Positions 38,301-50,300 of a DNA stretch of 64,000 bases are shown here, piece after piece. A program made the translations under genes and the position numbers. Source of the stretch: Anodontia alba (taxonomy: Eukaryota; Mollusca; Bivalvia; Lucinida; Lucinidae); the NCBI GenBank assembly GCA_964016985.1, contig OZ024826.1, positions 8,853,855-8,917,854 of the forward strand. The letters run 5' to 3'. The notes under the pieces are model-generated. The model saw nothing but the letters and a program-made list of their open reading frames with translations. It did not search any database and was not told the origin of the DNA. The first letter of the stretch is position 1. Every line of letters starts with the position of its first letter.

Positions 38301-41300
38301 AATTAGGTTGTGGATACTCGAGAACCAACAGTCTTTGGTTTGGAGCAAAAATAAGAAAAATAATGTATACCCATGTAAACCCAGTTTTACTATATAAAAG
38401 TTGGGTTTAAGGGGGTCAAAATTATTTAGGCGTGTTTTCGTGATGGGTCTTGTTTGCTCAGACAGGTCTTCCTATCTAAACAATTAGGTCTAATACAGTA
38501 GCTTTATAAACAGAGGCATACTAAGCCAAATAATTTGTTGTAGATCCGATTTATGAAACTCTTAACATACCTCCAGATAAGAAGGGGTATTCACATAATA
38601 TTTTCGTATTTTCTGCAAAAACAACTAACGCTGTGGTACTCATTAGAAGCGCCTTACTGAGGCGCTTTCATTGAGTACCAATATCTTATGTTTTCATGCA
38701 GAAATATGGGGTTGGTTGGGTGAGGCAAAGGTGTCGTGTATCTTACGTCACAGGGGCGTCCATCTAATATTGGCTTAGAGTTGGGCAAGGCCTGCTATCC
38801 TTGCAGCAGGTAAGGGTAGAGGGGGAATGTTTTTATTTCTTCTGTTTCTTCATTGTCATTCGTTTTCTTTTCTCCCCTGTCCCTCTCTTTCATCTCCTCT
38901 ACTATCTTTACTATATCAGCTATCTCTCTTCTCCCTTTCTCTGGGAGACGACATAAAGAATCCATAAGGTTTGACGTGAGTAGTATAGGCTGTCGCTATG
39001 GGTCGCTATACTACTGACGTGTCGTTAAACCCTAACTAAATCAATCATGCAAAAATAGAGAAATTATCAGTACTTTTTGACTGAAGAAAAGCGCCTTATC
39101 TGGAACTATGTCTTAGCATTAAATTTTCTATGACGTATTCTAACAAAGTTTTGCTACTATGATTAGTTTCCGTATTGTTATACTCTTTCATATTTCATTT
39201 TAAAACTTATCATTGTAGATGGCTACACCACGGACACTTTAGAATTCGTATGGAACGAAAAAGAACCCATTCTAAAGAAAAAGGATTTAAGGATTCCACA
39301 ATTCTCCCTGGGAGAAATTTCAACGGGTCGCTGTGATAAAACATATGTTGGAGGTAAACAATTTGATACATGCAGCTAATGTTATGAAATTTGTTTCTCT
39401 TTCTGCTCCATACAGAGTATTTCATTATTATAGCAATGGAATTAATTTTTGTGGACTTTAGCTATGTGTGAACGCCACAAATCACTCTCCGTCGGGCTAT
39501 ATTCAGATTTACAATGAAAACAATCTTCAAAAAATTAAAATCAGGTCTTATAGTTCCAACTCTGTCTTGTTTACATTGAAAACGTGAGGTAGATAACTTA
39601 CTTAAGAAATTTGCGCAAAAAATAGTTACAAGATTCCCGCTGGGAGAATTTAGCTCTATATAAATGCCTTGAATTTGATATGAATAAGTCATAAGTATAA
39701 TGTTAAATACTAGTGCAAGTCTCCTGAGTTGGAATGTTACTAAAATAATTTGTCATTGGTGTAATTCAAATAGATGTTTAGATGGTAAGGTATCAAATGT
39801 AAACATTTTTTTTTCTACTGAGCGTTCCAAGGCGGTTCCTCTGTTGTAGTTCTTTGTTCTTGCGTCGATGGTTTCATATGCGACGTTTGTTTGTCATTTT
39901 TTTTCACTCATTCCTCCTTCGTGTGGTGCATTGGGACGGCTATGTTTTTCTTGTGTTTCTTCACTAATTTTCTTTTGTGTCGGTGGATGCTTCGTGTCTG
40001 CAGTCTACGAAATACGCACCATCAAGAATTGGACCGTACTATGCGAAAACGTGTCCGGCCATATGCGGACAGCGAAAGCCCAGATCAGCCCGCCTATCTG
40101 CCCAGTCTGATCAGGGCACTCACTGTCTGCTAACAGAATCATGGGATACTGCATTATCTATGAATGGAGAGCAAAGGCCCAGACATTACGAAAACAGGCC
40201 TATTCAAAAGTATAGACAATTTCAAAACTGAAAAAATCAGTTAAAACTCTGATATTCTTCAAATTTCTGCTCAAAACATAGATTGTGGGTACTCGTTAGA
40301 ACCGCCTCGGCGAGGCAGTCCTAACGAGTACCCATAATCGATGTTTTTTTTGTTTTTTTTTTTATAAAATAAGAAAAATAACGTATACCTCTGTAAACCC
40401 CAGTTTTACTATATTAAAGTGGAGTTTAAGGGGTCAAAATTATATAGGCATGTTTTCGTGATGTGATATTTTCAAATTCCGATAGGCCTTGTTGCAGAAG
40501 AGATTTTAGTCAAACATTGAAATTCAAAACTAAATCGAAATGACGTCTATAAATTTTAGAAAAAGCCTTGCGGAGTGTATGGTACCGAAAACCCTGATTT
40601 AGAAGTTTAGCAGTTAACAATTTATTTTGAGCATTGAAGTCAGTAACATGACTAGACGTTAAGTGAATAGCGGCAACGAAAACGTAACGTCATGATAACG
40701 TTCTTTGCATAACACACTTTTGATGTAATTGCCTTTTCAGTAGTCCTGGTCTGTGAATACCCTAATGGCACCAGTATCTAAAGTGTCCTGTTTAGTTTTG
40801 GTTTTAATGCATTTATGAACATTTTTCTTTTGCCCGTCGTAATGTTGCACTTTCTGTGTACATCTTATAAAACGGAAAAATTGTATATCTGTTGTGCATA
40901 TATTTCGCACAATTATCAAAATGTTCTCTTACCTTTAGGATTGCATTCTTGTTCAGGGGTCTCGGATTTGCTTTTTTTTTTCTTTTTTTGATTTGGGTTT
41001 TACGGCCCTTTCAAGAATATTTCAAGCCGATCGTTCATCGAAGGTAGGCTAAAACCGGAGTACCCGGAGAAAAACCACCTGACCATCCGTAAGCAGAACT
41101 TGGCTTTCCCACATATGACCCGAGCTAGGCTCGACCCACAGCGGTGAGAAACCTAATGGATTAAGAGTCAACTCTCTTATCCACTAGGCTACGGGGCCCG
41201 CTCAGATTTGCTTCTACACAATAAGTTGGTTTAAACAATATTTTATTCATTTAAGTTCACATAAATACATCGCATAATGTTATATGGTACAGGATTTGAT

Positions 41301-44300
41301 AAAAAGCTAAAAGCTTATATAAATCATCTCCTGAAACACAATAACAATACACAATAAGTTACCGGTTCCCCAATATATTCCTCGCCGATAAATAAATAAA
41401 TAAATAAAAAAATAAATATACCCTATCCGACGGGTTATTCAGATAAATCAAGCATAATACTGTTCCATGAAACTTGTTTTTTTAACAAGCGTAGTGGTGC
41501 AGTGGTCGTGTCTCCTGACTGAAGGGCTAGGCGCTGCCGTCGAAGCCGGCTTGGGTTCAAACCTCACTTAACCGAGTGGTATTTCATATTTCTCCCTTTA
41601 TATATATACACCACATACGAAAAAAGAGATAGAGAGCTGTATATAGTAGTACACGTTTTATGTTGTGTGCCATTTAGTGTTTCCTATTTGTTTTTTTTAC
41701 TTCATTTCAGTGTCTTATACGTGTGTGAAAGTCGAAATACATTTCCATCGCAGCATGGGATTTTTCATTACCCAAGTTTACATTCCCAGTATCCTCATTG
41801 TCATATTATCCTGGGTTTCTTTCTGGCTAGACGTGGAAGCAGTTCCAGCTCGAATTTCACTAGGTCTTCTTACCGTCCTCACCATGACGACGCAGAGTTC
41901 CGGTGCTCGTGCGTCACTACCGAAAGTGTCGTATGTGAAAGCAATAGATGTATGGATGGCCGTATGCTTAGTCTTTGTGTTTTTGGCACTGATTCAATTT
42001 GCATACGTTAATGTATCAACGCGAGTTCACAGGAGACGGAAAATGACGGTAGAAAAAATTGCCATAGGCTGTCCATCTACTCCGCAACCTTCTAGAGAGG
42101 AAGAGGAAAATATGGTATTACACATTTACAACTAAGCCGGGGCACACCATTAAATAACAGATTGCATATGCACCCAGCGAAGACTCAGACCAGCCCGCGC
42201 AGTCTCATCAGTCCTCGCATGGCATTATGGATAACCAAGGATCAAAAGCGTCTTCAAGTGGACAACGAAGACTCAGATTACACAGCGCGGATGCGTAGGC
42301 TGACGTGAGTCTTCCTTTGGCACATATTTATATACAGTATTGTATGAAATGTTGTGCCCCGGCTGAATTATTATTCAAGTGAATTGACAATTATTATTAT
42401 TTAAGGGGAACTGATAAACTTTCAGGGGAGACATCTCTGTCAAAATATGTTTTACATCCCTTCTGAAAAAGGATCTGTCTTGGGAGCAAGTTCTTTGAGT
42501 TCTGACTGAGTAGACCTGGTTTCAGAAGGGGGTCGGTGTGAAGAAATACAAAATTTAAAGTCACAAATGTTGTCTGCCTTATGAAAGTGGCAGAAAATTA
42601 ACCATGTATACAGAGCCCCTGTAAAATCGAATTCGAACATTTTTTTAATATCTTGGCCCAGTTGTTCAAAACTAACGATGTCGTTAGTTTATGTATCGCT
42701 AAAACTTTGATCATTAAATATGACATATACGCTAATATTTTTGCTGAAATAAAATGTGAGTAGCTTTTTATTTGCAAAAGCTACTCACATTTTTTCAGCA
42801 AAAATGTCTGTGAATTGGATATTGCACTTATTAGAACAGTTAACATTTGACCACTAACGAGCTCGTTAAGCTAACGACGCTTTGAACAACTGGGCCTTGG
42901 TGTTCCAAGGCGGTTCCTCTATTACAGTTCTTCTTTGTTCTTGCGTTGGTAGTTTTATATGTTGCATTTATTTTGCCGTTGTATGTTCGTCATCTGTTCT
43001 TCTTTCGGTGCCTTGGGAAGGCTGTGTTTCATCATGAAAACATGCCTATATAATTTTGACCCCCTTAAACCCCACTTTTATCTAGTAAAACTGGGGTTTA
43101 CAGGGGTATACATTATTTTTCTTATTTCTGCTCAAAAACATAGATTGTGGGTACTCGTTAGAACCGCCTCACCGAGGCGGTTCTCACAAGTACCCACAAA
43201 CTATGTTTTAGATTGTGGGTACTCGTCAGAACCGCCTCACCGAGGCGGTTCTCACAAGTACCCACAAACTATGTTTTGAGCAGAAATATGAAAAATATCA
43301 GTGCTTTTTATCTGAAAATTTTCCGTTTTTGGTGAAATTTCTATCTATTTGAATAAGGGTGTTTTCGTAATGTGATGATTTTTACATTCCGGGATATCTT
43401 CAATTATATTTCTACTGATCATTCCACATCTTCATTTATCTTTTATAAGCCCGTCGAACGACAGATCTTATTATGTCGTTACATCGTCCGTCCGTACGTC
43501 TGTCCATTAACTTTTTGTGTCCGTTCCCTATCTCCGTCATCGATTGAAAGATTGTTTTCTTGAAATTTTGCTCAAATGTTTGCCATTCAAAGACGATGTG
43601 CATAACTCGTAAATCAATCCTGTACAATGAAGTTCGAGGTCACACTTCAAGGTCAAAGTTCAAATGTTAATAATTCGTGTCCGCTCTATAATTTTAAAAT
43701 CGTTTAAGATTTCTTCATGAAACTGTGTACACCTATACACTGTAAGGTATTATCAGCCGATATGCAGAGAAAAAAAATCTGATACACTTCTTTCCGTTCT
43801 GATGTATGTATACCCCGTTATGTATAAGGCACAGTCTCCAGGAAACCTTTTTAAAGAATACAGATAATATTAATTTTAAAAATTATAGTTTATATAATCA
43901 TATCGCAACTGAAAATCAGAAAGCCTCAGGAGGCTCATCTATCCTTGTAAAATCAAATGTTCCTCATAGACAGATAGATATAAATAGTAATTTACAAGCT
44001 GTTGCTGTAAATGTCACTCTGTCTAAATCCATAACAATTTGTTCTCTATATCTCCCTCCACACTGTAAATTTTCTAAACACGATTTAGAAAATCTTATAA
44101 ACCAGTTACCTCGTCCTTATTTATTATTAGGTGACTTTAATAGTCACAGCAAACTATGGGGTTGTCTGGATACAAATGACAAAGGAGAAATAATAGAAAA
44201 TTTTATTGCAGAAAATGACCTATGTTTATTTAACGATAAACAACCAACTTATCTTCATTCTCCTACAAGAAATTATTTTGCTTTAGATTTGTCTATATGC

Positions 44301-47300
44301 TCTCCAAATATTTACTTAGATTTTGATTGGTCAGTTTTAGATGACCTTCATGGGAGCGATCATTTTCCAATTAAAATTGAAGAAATTGAATCGACAAATG
44401 AAGACCATCATTCCCGATGGAATTTCAATAAAGCAAACTGGGAGAATTTTATGGAGCTATGTAATGAAAAATTAAATCCTGAAATGTTTAAAACAGCAGA
44501 TGATATACAAGCTTTTACTGATACATTAATTCATGTAGCCGAAAAATGTATTCCAAAGTCCTCGACACGTTCAAAAAGAAATAGACCTTGGTTTAATAAA
44601 GATGTTAAAAATTCAATAAATAAAAGAAAATATGCCTTACGAAAGTTCAATAGGCAGCCAACAAAAGAAAATCTAATCCATGCCAAACAAATGCGAGCTA
44701 AAGCTCGCAAGACAATAAAAACGGCTAAAAGAACATCTTGGCAGCAATACGTCTCCAAACTTAATTCTAGAACTCCAGCAAAGAAAATATGGGACATGAT
44801 TCGAAAAATTACTGGCAAAAATAAAAATAACAAGCATGTCCATATTAAATCAAATGGAAATATATGCTCAACGACTAAAGATATTTCCAATGCACTAGGA
44901 GAGAATTTTCAGAAAAACTCTTCTAGTGCAAACTATTCTGAAACCTTTCAAAACATAAAACAGGAACGAGAGAAAGAGCATCTAAATTTTACGTCACTAA
45001 ATCATGAAAAATATAATGTACCATTCACAGCTTCAGAATTATCAGATGCTCTTAATAAATCTCACGATACAGCTGCTGGTCCTGATGACATTCATTATCA
45101 AATTCTTAAACATTTACCCGATAACGCTTTAAAAACTTTATTAAATATTTTAAATGATATTTGGATCACTGGAAAATTTCCAAAAGACTGGAGTAAAGCA
45201 ACGATTATACCTATACCAAAACCAAATAAAGATCATACTGAAGCTACTAACTACAGACCTATTGCTTTGACAAGTTGTTTATGTAAAACAATGGAGAGAA
45301 TGATTAATGATAGGCTGGTTTGGTTCTTGGAATCAAACCAGCTTATAACAAAATATCAAGCTGGATTCAGAAAAAATAACTGTACAAACGATCATTTGAT
45401 TCGTTTGGAATCCTTTATTCGTGATGCCTTTATTAAAAAAGAACATGTCGTAGCTGTATTTTTTGATCTTGAAAAAGCTTACGATACTACATGGAAACAT
45501 GGCATCATGAAAGATTTACATAAATTAGGCCTTAAAGGCCGATTACCACTTTTTATTCAAAACTTTTTATCAGATCGAACATTTAATGTTCGAATAGGAA
45601 ATACGTTATCGAACATATTTAAACAAGAACAAGGTGTACCACAGGGAAGCATTTTATCACCTACCTTGTTTGGCATTAAAATTAATGATATTGTTAAATG
45701 TGTGAAAGACCTTGATTGTTCACTTTTTGTTGACGATTTTGGAATATTTATTAGATCGAAAAATATGGAAACCATTGAATTCAAACTACAACGATGTTTA
45801 AATAATATAGAAAATTGGGCAACAGAAAATGGTTTCAAATTTTCAAAAACAAAAACTCAATGCGTTCATTTTTGTCAGATACGTCAGCTACATTTAGATC
45901 CTCATCTCACCATATATGGTAGTCCCATTCCAGTCGTCAGTGAAGCAAAATTTCTGGGTCTTTTGTTCGATAACAAATTATCTTTTATACCACACATCAA
46001 AGCTTTAAAAGCTAAATGTTTAAAAGCTCTTGATATTCTTAAAGTTCTCTCCAGTTCCGACTGGGGAGGAAATCGTACTGTTCTTTTAAATCTCTATAGA
46101 TCTTTAATTAGATCTAAATTGGATTATGGATCCATAGTTTATGGATCCGCAAGAAAATCTTATTTGAAATCTTTGGATACTATTCATCACCAAGGTTTAC
46201 GTCTGGCTCTAGGGGCTTTTCGTACTTCCCCCGTCGAAAGTTTATACGCTGAATCAAATGAACCATCATTGTATATAAGAAGAGAGAAATTGTCTCTTCA
46301 ATATGTTACTAAATTAGCCGCCAATCCACGTAATTCAGCTCATGATTGTGTTTTTAACCCTAAATATGAAAGATTTTACAATAATAAACCAACAGCTATT
46401 AAACCCCTTGGCCTGAGAATACAACCGTTACTTGAAGAGGCCAATATCAATATTAAAAATGTTCAGCATTTTTGTTTTCCATCAAAAGAGCCATGGACGT
46501 TAAACCCTCCAAAGATTATTTTAGACCTTCATAAAAATAAAAAAACAGAAGTCGAGTCGCATATTTTTAAGAATGAATTTTTAGAAATCAAATCAAATTA
46601 TAAACATTACCTGTCAATTTATACAGATGGTTCGAAACAAGATGAGAAAGTTGCTTGTTCTGTTATTAGTCCAAATTTTACTGACAGTATCAGATTACCT
46701 GATAATAGCTCCATTTTTACCGCCGAAGCCAAGGCAATTGATATTGCACTTTACCATATCAGAGATCAGTCTGAAAAACAGTTTATCATTTATTCAGATT
46801 CTCTTTCTGTATTAAAATCTCTTAAAGATTTACACCATAGAAACCCATTAATTCAGCAAATTCTTAAAAAATATTATTATCTTTCCGCTTCAAAAGAAAT
46901 TGTATTTTGTTGGCTTCCCAGCCACGTTAATATTCGTGGAAATGAATTAGCAGATTCAGAAGCCAAATCTGCATTATCCTTAGTAATAACCAATTTCAAA
47001 ATTCCTCACTCCGACTTTAAATCAAACGTCTGTCAATACATCAACAACAAATGTCAGTCTGTTTGGGAAACACAAACTTATAATAAATTAAATGAAATCA
47101 AACCAAATTTTAACAGCAAATGCACATTCTCTAATCTCAGCAGAAAAGAACAAACAAAAATCACGAGATGTAGACTTGGACACACTAGAATTACTCATTC
47201 TTATATTTTAAACAATGAACAAGCTCCATTCTGCATTCCTTGTAACGAACCTTTTACGGTCAAACATTTTCTTGTCACTTGTGCTGAATTTAATTATATT

Positions 47301-50300
47301 CGCACAAAGTATTTTAATGTAAAAAATATAAAGGAACTTTTTAATATGCCAACTCAAAAAATACTCGATTTTCTGAAAGAGATCGGACTTTTTAATAAAA
47401 TATGATCTGTATTTTAATAACATAAAATCATTGATACTTTATCTTTTTAAAATGAACTCATCAATCCTAGATATTTTTAATTTCTCATTAAATAAAATCA
47501 TCATATAATATACATCTTATTAGACGCTATATGCCCTTTTAGGGTTGAGCGTCTATAAACAAAACATCCATCGTATAAGGCACAATTAGACGATGTGCAG
47601 AGAAAATGATGTTATAGTTGTCATATTGTATAATAACTGTGTATGGTACACGTTAAGCCCGTATTCCTGTAAATTGATTTGTAATTTTGTTTTTCTATCT
47701 CATATTAGATGTTTGTAATATGTACTGAGTGTATTCAATAAACTTGTAAACTTCTAAACTTGAAAAAGGAACAGTAATCTTTCTTCCAGTTTTTACGTAA
47801 TTATGCCCCGTTGTATATCTCATATAGTGATATCTTGTTCGCTTCATATCTCCTTCACCGACTGAACAATATTTTTTTCGAACTGATCTAATGCTCTTCT
47901 TATCAGGATAATTTGCAGCGCTTATAATTGAACCATCTTGGATGAAAGTCAAGGTCATACTTCAAGGTCAAAGTTCACAACTTTAAAACCTTTTAAGATT
48001 TCATCGTGAAACTTTGTACAAATACGAAGCATCATCTGACAATAAGCAGAGCAACAGTATTAGTTTAGCCGACTTAAGTTGTCAGGGGCAACAGGCCTTA
48101 TTTTTCTTGGGTTCTCAGGGAAACTATACATGATCATTATGGTCCTCTTAGTTGCTAATATAATGCAACTATTTTAGTTACTGACAGACCCTATTCAATG
48201 TATTGTATCGTTTACTGCTAAAAACCCCTACGGGCATATACACTGTATTGGCACGCTAAGCGTTTTTTTTTTTTTTTTTTTTTTTTGTAATAGTCTTACG
48301 AACGAAACTTCTTTGCCGTGAGATTGAGGGTTTTAAAGCCATGATGTAAAGGAATCGTTTTACACAGAGACGAGCATACTATGGTTGCCATTGAGGAACA
48401 GAGTTACATTATATCGTCTTTATTATCAATTCTCTTATTCTTGTTGTTGTTATATACAATGTACGATTTACACTTACCTGAGATCAGGGTCTATTTGAAA
48501 CTGCTAGCAGTATCGACAGAAAGAAAACATATAGTGTATAACGTGGGGAAAAAGGCTCTAATGTCATATGCAAACAGCGAAGGTCCAGATCAGCGTGCGC
48601 ATCCATGCAAACTAATCAGGGCATTCACTGTTCGCCAACTTATACTACAATATCCATTTATCTGTCAGCAGTAAGCGAAGATCCTGATCAGCCTACACGT
48701 AAAATCGCAGGCTGTTCCGGTTCTGCGTTGTTTGCAAATTGTTTAAGGGGCGTTTTCGTGCTCAGCGCATTAATTGAATTATATACGCATCTGTACAAGG
48801 TACAATTGATTCTGTTGATGCTGACGAACAGAGAATATCTAGATCAGAGTGCACGGACCTTCGCTGTTCGCATATGACATGAGAACGCTTGTCCCTCATT
48901 CTGCATCAAACAATCACATATGCTACCTCGGAGGTACAGATTTATCAGAGGCATTTCTGTTAGTCAATACAGACAACACTCTTTATACCGACACTCGCTA
49001 GAACGACCAAATTCGTTACGTATAATGACAATTTGACTGTCACGCAACCTTCACATAAGAGGTAACAATTAGTCACAAATTATGCTTAATACTTAAAAAA
49101 AACCATATATTTTGAATTTTTGCTAAAATCGCCTCAGAGAGGCGATTCTAACAAATATTCAAAACATATGTTCTGTGACGGAATATGATTAAAATAAGGC
49201 CTTTCTCACATATCATTCTGCTTTTTAAGGATTCTTTACAACAGCTAATTCATTTTAAAGGAAAAAATGCTGTCGTTATAATGAGGGTTCACTGTATTTT
49301 CGCTGTTGTAAATGGAAATACCGTATTCGACCTAATTACCGCACATACCCCTATAAGCGTACAGTCAAGAAATTCCTTAGTCTTCAGATTACAACCAGTG
49401 TACTTTTTTCTTTACTTCTTTACAAAGGCATATGTTGTGGGTACTCATCTTTAATTGCATCGACAAGTCGATGCAATTCAAATGAGTACCCACAACATAT
49501 GCCTTTGTAAAGAAAGTCAGAAAAAATCGCATAGTCATCATTAAATAAGTCCTTTTCTGATCTTTTTTATAGTGTATCCTTAGTAGATAGATACATATTT
49601 GACCACAAATGAGTGTGTCCTGTAAGTTTGAAAAACCTAAGCGCACAGTGCGGTAATTAGGTCGAATACGGTAATGCGGGCTATGCTGGCTATGAAGACC
49701 GCCTGTTGTTAATATGTTCTATAGGGAAAAACTACTTTTTGATACATGCACAAGAAAAGCCACTGGCTTTGTCGCTACGCATTTTGCTTTTCACTGTCCC
49801 CTTGTCTTGATGGTAATCCCAGCAGGCATATGACGTTTATACAACGTCGCGTTAACGTTGATACAATGTGGCATCGACATTAATGTGACGTAAAAAGGTT
49901 ATGGTGTTGCTTTCACCTCACTGTGACGTTGTATAAACGTCAATGACGACCTTGCATCGACTTTAAAGCGTTGTTGTATAAACGTCGTGACTTTGCGCCG
50001 ACTTTATAACTTTATATAAACGTCATGACTTTGCATCGTTTATCACATGACCGTCACGTTATTCAGTGAAATAACCCATGTCATAAAAATCATATAACCA
50101 CACGTGTTATAACACCTGCAAGGCTTCCCATTGGTTAGCATAATTACCCTAATTAATATTCGTATTACACCGCTTATTGATAGCAACCAAGATGGTGTCT
50201 GCGTTCGCAGATACAACCTTTACTTTTGAAACAGATCCTACCTTCAGTTTTGTGATGATTTTGAGATGAACGATAAATGTCAGACCGATGGAGGGAGAAG

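Larger units (their letters stand above)
38565..39112. mobile_element. HP6 MITE with HP1-like core, split by a SINE
   Basis: Ends ACATACCTCCAGATAAG and complement CTTATCTGGAACTATGT. The centre GTGGTACTCATTAGAAGCGC and its diverged complement resemble the HP1 core, and TTTTCATGCAGAAATA matches the HP1 core flank. A SINE occupies 38707-39046. Confidence 0.65.

Noticed and set aside
42959..43279. Open frames through HP1 copies ([24 protein letters not shown] peptides)
   Set aside because: The same peptide appears in many HP1 copies because the DNA repeats; frames are broken differently in each and the palindrome explains them.
44531..44890. Minus-strand frames inside the LINE
   Set aside because: Antisense shadows of the 1199-codon polyprotein.
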